Positions 11,820-25,600 of a DNA stretch of 64,000 nt are shown here, piece by piece; positions within the stretch are counted from its first letter, which is position 1; every line of letters starts with the position of its first letter. Made by a program: the position numbers and the translations under genes. The notes beneath the pieces are model-generated. The model saw nothing but the letters and a program-made list of their open reading frames with translations, searched no databases and was not told the DNA's origin. The stretch is from the NCBI GenBank assembly GCA_015680685.1, contig MNCI01001438.1, forward strand, positions 17,810 to 81,809, read 5' to 3'. This DNA is from Gnetum montanum (Eukaryota; Streptophyta; Gnetopsida; Gnetales; Gnetaceae).

Positions 11820-13508
11820 TGTAGCGACCAAAAATGTCGGTGGCTGGAAAACACCGGGGGCTCAGCGGGCATGACAGTTTCGATCCTGTATTCGCAGGAG
11901 GGCCATGCTGGGTGTGTGTAGATACAGGGTGCCCTGAATGGTCTGGTCAATTACACACGGACTTACATTAGCGTCAATATAGCCTTTTGCAACATAAATA
12001 ATGCAAAATGCAAGATAATGCTTAAAAGTAAAATGAAGTAGGAGAGAAACTGTAAGAATGCGACAGTAATATGAAGTAATTCTTAAAGGTGAATAAAACA
12101 GAAAATGATGCAAAATGAGACAACAAACCAGAAATCAAGTAAAGTGTAGTTAGAAACAAGCACCACTCCAAAGCTACAAACTCACTCGGTTAGGGTGGAT
12201 ACAATCGGTTGCACAGCATGATGGAGTGCAGAAATACTGAGAGTAACCAAGGTGTGTCGAGCAAAAAGAGCTATGCACTTGGATGTGGACTTGGGTACAA
12301 ACAATGCAGGGTATGGAGATGGGACCCCACGCCACCAAAGAGAGACTCACTATTTACAGTGTTAAACAGATGACTTTGATGTTACAATGCTGGAGAGAGG
12401 AGAAGTCTTTGTTTCAGAATTCCAAAGTTCCCACCCCTTAGAAGTTGTTTGCTTCTAGAAAGATGCAAACTCTTTTGAAATTTCCAAATTTTTGAAAATT
12501 ATGGATTCCTTTTGCATGTTGTTTGCTGGGGTATTTATAGGATAGAGGGTGTGCAAAAGGGATGGTTTGAATGCTACATGCCTTAGGCCTTCGTTGTCTT
12601 GCTGGTGCTACTCGTGCTGTTTGTGACTGTTGGACCTACAAGACCATTGCGATGCAGACCTATATGCAATAACTACAATCCTACTACATTGTAATTGCAC
12701 CTTCAATGTCTGGAGACGTGTGCCGATGGTCTGATTAGGTGGAGTGCATTGATGTCACTCAACCACTTACATGACTTGCTATGCTTTGTGACGTAGCATG
12801 CTTGGTGTAGCGTAGCACTTTGTCACACGTTCTACTATATGTCACATGCTTGCTACCCTATGCTACACTACATAGCATAGCGTAGCATAGAAGCTGGTCT
12901 TAGTCATGAAATCTTTGCCGAGTTGCAAACCTTATCTTCTGCGATGAAAGTCTTGTGAACTCCATTGACTCTGCCTTTCAAACTGCCTTCTCTCTCTTCC
13001 ACAGGATTGCTACGCCTTTCTGGACCATGTAGCTCAACGTACCGTAGTAGCAGACATGGTCTGCTGCTTCTTGATGGAAAAGGACATCATTGCAGAACTT
13101 GAAATTGGGCGAGGGGAGTGGGTAGTGAAGTCGTTGCCATGCTACGTTGCGTAATGTCATGTAGCATAGCACTTCGGTCCACCATCGTCATCTAAAGCTT
13201 GCTATGCTACATAGCGTAGCATAGCGTAGCAGGCTTCGTGACTTAGAAAACTTCCCAAACTTTTTTTTGTGCATCTAGAATGCTGCTACTGATTCTGCAC
13301 ACTATTTCTGAGAAGATTGTCGACTGGTTAGGCTACTTTGGAGGATAGGCAGGATGGCATAGAACCTGTCCATGCTCAAAGTAGAAAATTTGCCAAACTG
13401 GTCAGCCTGAACTCAAAACGTTCTCCTCCTGATGAACTGCCGTAGTGTTGCATGGACTACAAGAGCCTGATGAAGTAAGGATGACCCCAAATTTTTTAGG
13501 GTGTTTCA
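11820..13508 (-). mobile_element. 5' LTR of element D
   Basis: About 1.69 kb. On the minus strand it opens with TGAAACACCC (13508 downward) and closes with GGTCGCTACA (ending 11820), a normal TG...CA pair. Aligns end to end with solo LTR E. A TATA-like box TATAAATA lies on the minus strand at 12539-12532. The U3 part holds several short palindromes of the type GCTATGCTAC/GTAGCATAGC, for example near 12850-12890 and 13200-13230. Reading frames inside it are incidental. Confidence 0.85.
12532..12539 (-). promoter_or_regulatory. TATA box of LTR D
   Basis: TATAAATACCCC on the minus strand. The same TATAAATACCCC block is conserved at the equivalent place in LTR E (21025-21018) and as TATAAATACCTC in LTR C (57589). 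It would set the start of the genomic RNA. Confidence 0.6.
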
Positions 13509-16012
13509 ATGGCCAAGCATCATTGATGCAAGAAGGGGTATCAAAGATCTTTCCCTAGAAATATCCAAAGAAAATTCCTTCAAGAAGATTGAGAAGAAGA
13601 AAGTTCCATGCATCACGTACAACAATATATGGTGCAAATGTGTAGAAAATTTAGATAGTAAAATAAGCATCCATATTTGCATAGAAGTAGTGTGTACTAG
13701 AAGAAGAAATTCAAAGATGTCTGTATGTAATAGCCGCAAAATAAGAGGGCACTAAGTGGCTAACCACTAATTTTGAGAGCAGTAGACTTTGCATGGAATC
13801 AACTAAGAACCTGACATGTGCATATGTCATAGGCATGGATGAACTAGAGTAAGTTCATCACCAACTCTTTGATGATGCAAATGATGATACCTATTGGGGA
13901 GAGTTGGAAATTCTTGAAAATTTCAAGAAAGAGCCCCTTGAACTAAAAACTCTACTAGCCAGCATGGAATATGTATTTTTGAGAAATGGGAAAATGGTCA
14001 TAATCAATGCAAATCTTGCTCCAAAATAGAAAAATATGTTGTTAAATGTGGTTGAAAAAGGATTAGTAGCTTTTGCCTAGTCATATGATAAACTCATAGA
14101 GATTGATCCTAGGATATGCCAACATTGCATCTACACTAATCTAGCCATGAAGCCAAAGAGACAACCATAGAGGTGATTAAACCCCAAACTTAAGTAGATC
14201 ATCAAAGAGGAAATTGAACAACTCCTCAAGGTGGGGTTCGTTTATTCCATTGTGGATAGTGAGTGGGTTACTCCACTCATGATTGTACCAAAGAAAGGTG
14301 GCAAGTGGTAGGTCTACATTCATTTTTAGTTGTTGAATATGGAAACATTCAAGAATAATTTTCCATTGCCATTTTTTGATCAGGTATTAGACATAATATC
14401 TAGGCATTGCTACTACAATTTTCTAGATGGTTGTAGTAGCTATAACCAAATCTAGATCATGCTAGAGGACCAGGCCAAGATAACATTCACAAGTACTGGG
14501 GGAACTTTTGCATATTGCAAGATTGCTGTTAGTCAATGCAATGCCCCTGCTACATTCCAACACCTGGTTCTAAGCATTTCTCAACAAAAAATTAGTAGTG
14601 GTGTGGAAGACTTCGTGTATGACTTCTCCACCTATGAAGCTACATTTGAGAAACCCTAGACTTCCTTGAGCAAGTGCTAAAAAGATGTATTGAAACAAAC
14701 CGTTGGCTCAACTAGAAAAAGAGTCACTTGATGGTGTAGGAAGGCATTGTATTTGGGCATGGAATATCATAAGTAGGAATTGAGGTTGACCCTAGAAAAA
14801 TAAGGATAATCCAAGAAATAACCTACCAATGAAAAATTGTAAAAGATGTCTGATCATTCCTTGGACATACTAGCTCTTACTAGCAATTCATAGAGAATTT
14901 CTCTAAGACTGAAAAACTGTTGGTGGAGCTAACAAAGAAATATGCTCCACTTGTCTAGATCATAGAATACAAACAAGCATTCCAATAGCTAAAAGAAAAA
15001 CTTATAGAAACTCCAATCCTACAAGCACTCAACTAGTCCAGACTATTTCATGTTATAATAGATGCATAAAATTATGCATTGGGAGCTATGCTTATGTAGA
15101 TGGATGATTAGAAACATCCATATTACATCCATTGCACTAGTTGAAGGATTGTGGATACACAATTGAACTACAACACTATAGAAAAAGAACTAATGGTAGT
15201 GGTGTTTACTATAGAAAAGTTCAGACATTATGTGCTTGGATACAAAGTGTTTATTCACATAGACCATAGTGCCATTCTCTTCTTGGTGAACAAGCCAATG
15301 ATGAGCCCTTATGTCATATGATGGTTGGTGAAATTACAGAAATTCAATCTTATGATGGTAGATCGAAAAGTCACTAAGAATGTGGTCACTGAGCACTTAT
15401 CTCAGTTATGATGGGACAACAAAGAGGAGGAAAATCCACTATCTAATATGTTTCCTGATGAACTCCTCTTTGATGGGGCTAGAACTAAACAATTACCCAA
15501 TGAACCTAAATGGTATTATGGCATTCTCACCTATCTTCTCACTCTGGAGATGCCACAAGGGTTGGATCACCAGAAGAAACAATAGTTTCTTCACCAAGTC
15601 AAATGCTTCATGGAGATCAATGAACACCTCTACAAGGTGTGTGTCAATGGCCTAGTTCATTGGTGTATTCCTGATGCTGATCAACTATGTGTTATCTAAG
15701 ATGTACATGAAGGTCCTTATAGAGGACACTATGTTGGGAGATGCACAACTATTAAAATATTAATGGGAAGGCACTATTGTCCACCAATCTTCAAGGATGC
15801 TCACCAATATGTCCACTCTTGTGAATGCTACCAATGAGAGGTAGAATGACTACTCGAATGGAGGGATCTTAAATCTGGGGCATTGATTTCATGGGTTCCA
15901 TCACATCCATGTCAAACGGAAAAGCATACATCATATTTTCTATTGACTATTGTATAAAATGGGTAGAAGCAATAGTCATCACCAACTACACATCTTCTAC
16001 TACTACTTAATT
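13509..16012 (+). pseudogene. pol: Athila-like gypsy pol relic (element F): RT, RNase H, integrase core start
   Basis: Heavily broken plus-strand pol of a family different from A-D. Reverse transcriptase pieces run from about 14210 (WVTPLMIVPKKGGKW near 14265-14310) through FPLPFFDQVLDII and CNAPATFQ (about 14540). The region of the YxDD active site reads VYDFS, so the catalytic pair is lost. RNase H is recognisable at about 15050-15410 (NTIEKELMVVVFTIEKFRHYVLG, then NVVTEHLSQL). A zinc-binding HHCC start follows at about 15700-15840, and the integrase core opening (GIDFMGSITS...KWVEAI) at about 15880-15975, after which it stops. Frameshifts and stops are frequent. GIDFMG is typical of the Athila lineage, which supports but does not prove that placement. 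Element D's LTR abuts its left side. Confidence 0.75.
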
Positions 16013-19000
16013 TGTATGACTTCATGTAAATATGAATGAGGTCATAAAAATTGGTTTGATGTGTCAAAATTCTTAGGTAGTTTCTTTAGATTTTTTGTAC
16101 TTAACCTTCCATAACCATTAATCATCCATAGGGCCCATGGACTCCTCGGTTTGTAGTTATGCAATGGCAATAAAATCCTATGCCTACTTTGGGGAGGATC
16201 CACTTGCATATCTTTTGGTTGGGTTAGTTAAGCTATTTATCCTTAGACACTCTTACAATCTAATCCTTTTGTTTACCTCATCAATAACATCCACTTATGC
16301 ACATCTTCACAAAATTTTTTAGTGAACTTTCTTTTTTATTGTTGTGAATTCTTACACTTTCTGCAAATATTTCCTTGTGTAGAAATTTTTCTAATTTAAT
16401 GGACTACTTATCTATTTTACCCTATTTGTTAGTTTGCCAACTAACATTACTAAAGGAATCAATCTACCATGATCACAACCTAGCTAAGTATAACAAGAGA
16501 TGAGAGAAGGTATGTAATAGTTATGTGTTACACATTGCATAGTAATTTGTGATTTTGTTGTGATTGTAGTGGGAAGCATGAACTAGAAGTAGGACTATCT
16601 TCACGAAGGATGATGCGACAATATCACATGATGAGGTTTGTTCATGATCGATGGATCCTCTCTCTCACTCTTTAGCTACCAAAAATGTGTTGGATGTCAA
16701 TTTTATCTAAGTTTTTCACTTCTCTTATCATGAACATCGAATTTTGTAAAGATTGTAACTTCATACACTTGGGCACTTAGAGTTTATTTGATCCATATGA
16801 GTTAGTTTGTATGCCAATTAATAATCCCATACCTTTCTAATTTTTTTTAAGGAACTTGTTCCTTCTCTTCTTCACTCAAGGATGAGTTTTCATTTAGTCA
16901 TGGGGGTATGACGAATCATGTTTTGAGTGGCTCTAATATCGAATACCCAATATTGGAGCCTCAACATCATATACCTAATTTCAGAGCCTAGGATGTAGTG
17001 TCAAATATCTGATATCATGGGATATATGCTAACCTATAAATATAGTGCTTGGGCTTATAGTTTTGATATATTTTATTAGTTTTTTTCATAGATAGAGAAG
17101 CTCTTGTAGTTTGTTTTCTCTAGAGTTAGAATGTTTTTTGAGTATCCATACTAGGAGTTTGAGTGTGTACAGATTTTTTTTCGAACACTGATGTACCTGA
17201 GCATAGTAGTGTGATGGGAATAAAAATGAACATTTTTGATCATCCTTACAGCCCTAAGAATATATTAATGTTTTTTTGATGCATTAAATATTCATGCACT
17301 TCACTTTAATGCACTTTAGTTAAGCAATTAATTTTCAATCATTAATGAACACAAGCACAACAACCTTGAGCATATGTGTAGTAGTTGGTAATCCAAAAAT
17401 GCTTAACATTTGGCACCCCAACAATGCTATAAATGTTCAAGATGTATTTGGAAAGTGGGAATGGGTACTTGTGTTAGGCTAGCTAGGAAGTAGATGAATT
17501 AGATCTTAAATTACTCTACCTTCTATTATTTTTGTAGATGATTAAATTTATAAAACGTAAAATGATAAAAATCATGTACCTCAATTGCACTTAAATCATA
17601 TCATTGAGCTTCACAAGTGTAGTTGAAAAGACAATGAATGTGCTTAGCACCCATTTTACTTCATAAAGAATTAGTGCATTGGAGAACTATAGGTCCACAG
17701 AATTCAATCGGATCATGCATGAATGCCTTAGTGATTCATATGGTTGGACATAGGGGTACCTCATTTCTCATCACTTGAGGACCATTATCATAACTCTGAG
17801 ATTATGACATGCATGGGTAAATACAAATAAGGTATAATATGCTTATATAACTACAAAATTCATTAAATGCTTACTTGGATTGATGCCTCTTCCCCATGAC
17901 TAGGTTACAAGATACCAAGATTGAACTATAGTAAGAACATGAAAGACAAGAACATTCAAGAATAATGCACATAAAAATACTATTAATCCAATCATTGAGA
18001 TGAAAATATTTCAAATTATTACTTATTTATGGATAAATGGAAATGAATAAAAGGAGAAAGCAAAGAGGTAAAGTGTTAGAATGATCTTGGAAGGTCCCCT
18101 CCCATTTATCCTAGTTTGCTTATGGAAGGGTACTAATGCCTCTAAGTTGACATTGGAGGTGCATTAATGCATCCTTCCAAACTTGGAAAAATTTAGAAAT
18201 TCATTTTTTAAGATTTTGAATTAACTTTACGTCACCTTTAGAGCCTTACATAAGGTTAATGTTGAACCCCTTATTGCTCTATTTTTTTAACCTTATAAGT
18301 TTACCTTTTTATTTTTTTACTATTTACTTTATAGATGATCATTGATTTTTGTGGTAAATATTGATAATTATTAATTTCTTTCTTAAGTTCTATGTATTGC
18401 AGGTAACTGCGAGGATAGTGGAAATCAATGCCAATTATATCAATAATCATAACTACTGCAATATGGATCAATAACATAGAAATATAGGAAGAAAGCATCT
18501 TGTGAAGAAATCAAGATATTAACTTGAATCATTGGGTGATCTAAATTGAGTATTAAAGATGCCAAAAATCATGATATAGTTTAATAACTCTTTAGTCAAT
18601 TGTTATTGAAATTTTCAATACTAATCAATTCGTAAAATGATGAATTTTCCATTATTGATGATTCCACTTCAATATAAACAAAAAGCTTATTTATGAATGA
18701 GGGAGATGTCCAACACAAGAAGAAACCCATACCAAATCGAATACTTCTTTACATCTATTGAAAATTATTAAGGAAGATTGTTGACACCATGCGGAAATGA
18801 ACAACCATTTGATGTCACAAATTAGGTGACATCTCCTTTGTAATCTTTTAATATTTATGATAAATTTATATATTTTTAATTTGGTTTAATTAGTTGTTTA
18901 TAGAAATATTTTAGTGGTTTAATTAATTATTCAAATCTCCTTTGTTAGGATCAACTTATTCAAATATTTCTAGATGTTTTATTACTATATTGTAGGAAAA

Positions 19001-19757
19001 TGTTGACTTTGCATGTGATGGAAACATATTGAATGTAATACTAGAGGATGGAAGGATAATAAATTCATTACTAGATCAAAGTAAGAGATGCCAAAAGCCA
19101 AAATCATGCAAGGCATGAACTAGAAAATCAAACAATTAAATAAAAAGGTGAACAAGTTGAAATGATTAATAAAGACATAGGCTCATGTGGTGTAAAGCGA
19201 AGTATGCAGCCTTTGTGATAGCTCATAACATGATTGAACCACTTACCTAGCCTTATCATATTATCCTAAGGAAATGAAAGAATTGGTAAAGGCTTTTCAA
19301 CAATATAGAAGCCAACCAATAATTACTTTTTTTATGCCTGGAAAATTTGATTACTAGAAAATAGAAGATTATAGGTGTGGTACAATTTTAACATTGAATC
19401 CCAAGGACCTTCAAGAAAGAGGATCCAAGGTGATGAGTAGAAAGTATACCCTACACATAACCATATGAATTACAAGCATTTACACATAGTATGGTTGAAT
19501 TCTATAGACCTTAGTTTCTTAAGTACATTAGTTCTAGGAAGAGAAATCTAATCATGATGGCCATTGTCTTTTCAACTATACCTATGAAGCTTAGTTCTAT
19601 GGTTAAGTATAATTGGGGCACATGATTTTTATTATTTTATATTTTATATTTTATTCACCTATGATTGATAATAAGTTGGAACTCAATTTATTAACTAATT
19701 TAACTAATTTAATTACTAATTAATAACTAAATCAACCACTCAGTTGATTAATCAATT
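16013..19757. other. AT-rich non-coding region
   Basis: I find no convincing reading frame, RNA gene or repeat array. Short open stretches are expected by chance in such AT-rich sequence. The part next to 16012 may be the untranslated tail and LTR of element F, but I could not identify LTR ends. Confidence 0.45.
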
Positions 19758-20405
19758 TTAGACTGATGGCTCTAGTAGCATTATGTTGCTATGGTTGGGT
19801 TGGAAGTCCACCCTGCATGGATGGAGTAGGCCGTAGTTGTGTTGAAGATGAAGGAATAAGTACAGGGATAGGAGGAGGATATGGAGAGAATGTGAAATCC
19901 CTCCTAGAATGTGGATAATGAGTTCTATAGTATTTAGGAAGATAGTAGTGATGTTGAAAAGGAGAAATATGATTAGAAGAGTCAAGTGAAGATAGGGTTT
20001 ACTAAATATAATACCCATATGGATCTAGTTATCTGTAAGGGTATTGCTACCTTGGTGGTGGTAGCACCAATGACTATGATTGATACCACTATTTATACTA
20101 CTCATGCGGTTGTGGTGGAGTTCCACTTGGATAATATTATTTTTGCTGATGGAACTACTTGGGATTACCTTAAGGATAAGGTAATCTTCTGGGTTTTTAC
20201 CTTTTGCTAGTCATGGATTCAGAACATACACTATAGACTCCTATAAGTGCGACATAATGAGGTAACATCCATTAGGATGTTCATATTGGTAGATGTCACA
20301 TCCACCATCATCATTTGATTTAGTTTCTACAATTTCCTCTATGATAGCAATCTTGTCCTTACTCATTTAATTGACATGTTTAGCTTTCTTTTACCTCTTG
20401 TGGTC
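19758..20405 (-). pseudogene. Degenerate minus-strand coding fragment of unknown family
   Basis: On the minus strand a peptide beginning MSKDKIAIIEEIVETKSNDD can be read from about 20370. A proline-rich stretch (SPYPPPIPV near 19880) follows in a shifted frame, with stops between. The composition is gag-like, but no domain motif is visible. Solo LTR E is inserted immediately upstream, and a short open frame appears to continue across that insertion (MDRKFQAIL... at about 22315, resuming at 20405). I cannot assign a family. Confidence 0.3.
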
Positions 20406-20410
20406 ATGAT

Positions 20411-22257
20411 TGTAGTGATCGAAAAAGTTGGTGACTAGAACATCGAGATTTTTCAGGCAAACAGTTTAACCATAGATCCGTGTGAAAGCCATGCTGGGAA
20501 AAAATGGAAATGGGGTGCCCTGAATGGTCTGGTCGATCAGAGAAGAACATAGTTGGTATAACTTAACCTTACGTAAATGTTGCTTTGAAGGCAAGACATG
20601 CAATGTAAAATTGATGATCAATAAATAAAAAAATGAAGGAAATGATGCCAAAAAATGATAACAGTAAAGAAATAACAGAGTAAACTCAGGTAAGAAAATG
20701 CACTACCCCAAGGTCACAGATTCGATTCTTTGCCTTGTTTGAAAGATGTATACCAAGTTATACAATGCCATAGGTGCACAGAGGATTCAATGAGTAACTA
20801 AAATGCTCAAGAGAAATGCCAACTATGCCTTCTGGGAGCCAACTTAAAGGCCAACTACAGCAAGAAGTCAACTCTATTTTGCTGAAGAGTCAATCAAGGA
20901 GCTAACCAATCAATGAAAAATGCCAACAAGCCAACTGCTCTTCTCAATGTAAAATGCCAACCTTTTGAACAAAAAAGCCAATAGAAAAGCCAACCCTTTG
21001 AGCATTGTTTACTGGGGTATTTATAGGGCTAGGAGCAGGCTAGAAATGGGGTTTGGATGCCACTTGTCCTAGATGCCACAAGATGCTGGTGTGCCTATAT
21101 TGTGTCGGGGTGCAATGCTAGTCATGAACTTGGCTACATTGTGACTATGCCTCTAGGAATGTATGTGCTGAGATCAGTGTGCTAACAATGCAAACAAAAA
21201 TGGAGCTTATGCTCTAGGACTACATCTTCCCTGCTCTTACGAGTGGGGTCAAGCGTAGGAACAATGTTTTTGGGAGCTAACCAGGGGATGTGCCAAATGG
21301 AGTGAAACTGCTGATTCTTCTAAGGAGATGTCAAAATGAAGAAGATTGATGTCTACAAATTCTAGAACTACCCAAAGACATCTTGATGCTTCCATACCAG
21401 TGTTGTGTAACTCACACTGTCAAGTTTGCTAGCGTAGCGTAAGTGGCTGCTTGCTACGTTGTGCTATGCTACATAACATAGCAACTGGTTTTGACTAGAA
21501 CTTGTGTTGAAGCTAAAAACATTTTTTTGAGGCTTGATCATGCTAATAACTACAAATTTGTCCTTCGTGATGGGAAGCCTTTGAAATTTCTGAACTTACA
21601 TTTAAAACATTTTTTGTTGTTCTTGTATTGTTGCTACACTGTGCTATGGTATGTAGCATAGCATAGCATAGCAGACAATGTATTCTACTTTTGTTCAATC
21701 TACCACTTTCTAGTAAGAGACCTTGTCCAAGGACTTGTGGCCAAATAGGGCAACTGGTTTTGGAGGTTGGAGTGCTTGTCGAGTGTAACTTATTTATTGC
21801 AATCACTTGGTAATTTGGGCCTTTCGGCTTTGCCTTTGTTACATTATGCTATGCTACATAGCATAGCATAATGTAGCACCTTGTTTTGCAAAAATTTGCA
21901 CTTGATCACTTGAGAAATTATCTTTCAAGGCTTGCTATGCTACATAGCATAGTGTAGCGTAGCAAACTTCTTCACTATAAAACTTACTTAATTTCTTTAG
22001 TTATCCCAAACACTTTTGACAACTCCTAGCATAGTTTCTGGGTAGATTGTCATCTAGGTGAATTGTCTAGATGGGCAAGCTGGAGAGTCCATCAGGCCTG
22101 TCAGTTCTAGAGATAGAAAACTTGATGGACTGGACAGTCTAATCTTAGTGCCTGCATTTTCCTACCAAATTATCATGATGCTGCACTTGTGGAAGTCCTT
22201 TCCTAAACTCCAAGACCCTAGTGAAGCAAGAGGGTCTCAAAATTTTATGGTGTTTCA
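20411..22257 (-). mobile_element. Solo LTR E with perfect 5-bp target duplication
   Basis: About 1.85 kb, the same family as LTR D. The minus strand opens TGAAACACCA (at 22257) and closes ...TCACTACA (at 20411). Flanks are ATGAT at 20406-20410 and ATGAT at 22258-22262, a clean target-site duplication, so the element collapsed to one LTR by LTR-LTR recombination. A TATA box lies at 21025-21018 (minus). U3 includes a 34-bp palindrome at 21841-21874 with 16-nt arms (ACATTATGCTATGCTA and its complement) around a CA centre, plus weaker relatives near 21645-21675 and 21934-21960. Confidence 0.92.
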
Positions 22258-22262
22258 ATGAT

Positions 22263-22671
22263 TACTACTTTGGACTCTTCAAAAATTTTTAGAATAGCTT
22301 GAAATTTTCTATCCATTCTATAACTAATCTACCTTAGCTAAAATTTTAGAGGTAAATTTTTGAATGAGTAAGGTTTGCTCATTCACCATCTGATCAAGTG
22401 TTGATTCCTTTTCAATGTCACAAAATTTGACCTCCCTCTTGCAAATGGAAGGATCTTGATTATATTCTTCTACACTTTTGTGCTTCCTCAACTCTTCTTC
22501 TTCTTTTTTTACCTCCTTAATAGCCTTTGGATTTAATGGGCTCTTACCTTTGATAGTCTTCCTTGGGCATAGATCCTAAGAGTTCTCCTTGTTTCAAAGT
22601 GAATTCTATCTATGATGTGGTGAGGTTTTTCCTATTGAGAGTAACCATGGCTAGGAAATCAGAATAATAAG
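22263..22671. other. Unassigned sequence between solo LTR E and rDNA spacer repeats
   Basis: No gene can be supported. On the minus strand a few broken peptides (for example DFLAMVTLNRKNLTT near 22640) suggest an eroded retroelement coding region, but there is no diagnostic motif. Confidence 0.3.
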
Positions 22672-25600
22672 GGTTGTACCATCTCAAAAATAAGCTTTTC
22701 TTGGATTCAAGAACTTACGTTATGCCTTCCCTTGGAGTAACTTGTCAAGTTTGAGTGCACTCTCAAACTTAGCAGTAAGTTCTCTGAGGGTTGGGAGTAG
22801 TCAGATGAATGTTTGAGGCTCATGTCTCGAAAATCCCTTATTTTGGCTGCGCGATGCTCTATCTCGGGGTTTCACGAAGGATTTTTTGGTTGTGCAATCA
22901 CTTAACAATGAATTCGGGTATGTGGAACCCTACACCCTAAGAGGCTTATTTCTTTATGCCTGGGTGTGATTGTTGCAGATTTTGTGAGATCGGAGCTAGC
23001 ACTAATGGCTCTATGGAATTGAAAGATCCTCTCTGAAAATGATATCGATTGATTTCATGTGAATGGTTGCATTGATTTGGTGCATTTCAGGTAGTAGAAC
23101 ATCTGGACATCCCCATGGGGTAACATCAGGTGCATGCTCTCTTTGCCTAATTACCAATTTGATTACCTAGTAGCGCATGGGTGGTAGTAGCAAGCTCACT
23201 TGCACGAGCTGAGAAATGAAGAGGGACTTGGTCTCTTTTGTTCTCCATGCACTTGTAGGTGCCTCACTGTTCATTGTAGATCGAGGATTTTGTTATTTGG
23301 ATGATCGTTTTGTGGTTGAACCATCTCAAAAATAAGCTTTCATGGATTCAAGTACTTACATTATGCCTTTCCTTGGGATAACTTGTCCAGTTTGAGTGCA
23401 TGTTCAAGCCCAATAGTAAGTTCTCTAAGGGTTAGGAGCAGTCAGATGTGTACCGTCCGAAATCATCGGTCTCCGGCTGGAATGAAACAGAGACCGGGAG
23501 ATCGCCGGACACGCACAGAAGACCCTACCTTCACTTGAGGGCAAGCTAGAATTGACGAAGGTAGAGTACATTGAGTGGTTCGCACATTGATTAGGGAAGG
23601 ATTTCCCCAAATGTACACCGAGGTGCTATACATTGGGTTATATGTGAATGGCGTAACAGATGTAAAACACAATGTAAACAGCGTAACTGGTGTAAATAGA
23701 GCGTAAACGTACGAGGGTGTAAATAGTAAACATGCAACAATTAATGAAAAACTGTAATAGATTTTAGAAAGAAAATGTAGCAATATTATTGCAAAGTGAG
23801 AATTACAATGCACCGGTCTAACGCAGTTGTGGCTTTCACACAAGGTAGACGAATAGCCCCAGTGGATGCAGGGATGATAGTGTGCTAGTTCAAACTGTAG
23901 GCACAACGTAAAGGCTGTATGCTTAGTGTACAGGGTTGAGGTCCAACGTACAAGGTTCTCTGCTTTGGTTCTTAGCATCTTTGTTTTTCTCTCTGGTTTG
24001 CTCAAAAATTGCCAACCTCGTTCTAATGAAAAATTGGGGTTTTTATATAGGTTTAGACGTTAGACTCGGGTTGGGTGACACATGGTGTGTTGACAGGGTG
24101 CAAAAGAATAAAATGTTACAAGTGTACAACGTGTTGTCTGCCGAGCGTATACGCTGCATCTACTGGACGTATATGCTGTATCTGTTGTGGATGTGATCTT
24201 AGGCGTATACACTGGGCGTATACGCTATGTCTTTCAGGCGTATACGCTGTGTCTGTCGGGCATATATGCTGGGTGTATACGTTGTGTCTGCTGGGCATAT
24301 ACACTATGTCTGCCAGGCATATACATTGGGTGTATATGCTGCATATGCTCAATGTATAGACTATAGGATGCCTGATGTTAACATTTGATGATTACTCTGT
24401 TCATGTGAGTTGATGCCTTGTACCAAATTTTGCTCCGCAATGCTATTTCCATGCGGTCTTCGGGGATTGCATGCCTAGCGTACACACGGTTAATGTTGGG
24501 CGTATACGCTGAGCGTATACACTGTGAATGCTGGGCGTATGCACTGTGAATGTTGGACTTGAGCATATACGCTGGGCGTATACGCTGAGAATGTGAACTT
24601 GGGCATATATGCTGGAAATGCATACTTAGTGAAAACTAAGTATGTTGCACTCCAAAGTTACCATTTCTGATAGCAGATGTTGTCATGGTCATCGGCAGGT
24701 CCCAAGGAACTGCTCCTCGTCGAGGTCGACTCTACTTGAAGCTGTCGGTGGGCCCTTAAGCTCAATTCTCTTTGGAAACGTACTAAGCTCAGAATTTTGT
24801 GGTGTTTTAGGATGGATGTTTAAGGCTCATTTCTTGAAAATCCATTATTTTGGCTGCACGATGCTCTGTCTCTAGGTTTCACGAAGGATTTTTCGGTTGT
24901 GCGGTTACTTAATGGTGAATTCGGGTATGGGGAACCCTGCATCCTAAGAGGCTTATTTCTTTATGCTTGGGTGTGATTATTTTGGATGTAGCGAGATCAG
25001 AGCTAGCACTGATGGCTCTACAATATTGAAAGATCCTCTACAAAAATGATATCGGTTGATTTCATGCAAACGATTGCATTGATTTAGTGTAGTTGAGGTA
25101 GCAAAGCATATGGACATCCCCACGGGGTAGCTTTAGGTGCATGCTCTCTCTACCTAATCACCAATTCAATTACCTAGTAGCGCATGGGTTGTAGAGGCGA
25201 GTTCACTTGCCTGAGTTGAGAAACCAAGAGGGACTTAGTCTCTTTTGTTCTCCATGCACTTGCAGGTGCCTCACTATTCATTGGGGATTGAGTATTTTGT
25301 TATTTGGGTGACCGTTTTGTGGTTGAACCATCTTGAAAATAAGCTTTCATGGATTCAAGAACTTACTTTGTTCCTTCCCTTGGAGTAACTTGTCGATTTT
25401 AAGCACATGCTCAAACCTGGCAGTAAGTTCTCCGAGGGTTAGGAGAAGTCAGATGGATGTTTGAGGCTCATGTCTTGAAAATCTCTTGTTTTAGCTATGC
25501 GATGCTCTATCTCTGGGTTTTAGAAAAGAGTTTTCGATTATGTGGTCACTTAATGGTGAATTCAGGTATGGGAAATCCTGCATCCTAAGAGGCTTGTTTC

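Larger units (their letters stand above)
7294..13508 (-). mobile_element. Element D: Tat-like LTR retrotransposon, minus strand, lacking pol
   Basis: In minus-strand order: LTR (13508-11820), primer binding site (11813-11795), leader with tandem repeats (11760-10900), gag (10827-8604), protease (about 8590-7294), then a breakpoint. Pol and the other LTR are missing. Its gag is closer to element C than to A or B, while its LTR is the same family as solo LTR E at 20411-22257. Host bases next to the LTR are atggc (13509-13513); the partner duplication cannot be tested because the other end is lost. Confidence 0.82.

Noticed and set aside
16137-16322. 61-codon open frame and other short frames in 16013-19757
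   Set aside because: No motif, AT-rich background, and lengths expected by chance.
23463-24623. Open frames inside the solo LTR (up to 180 codons)
   Set aside because: LTR sequence with short repeats; the tyrosine-rich peptides come from translating GTATAC repeats.
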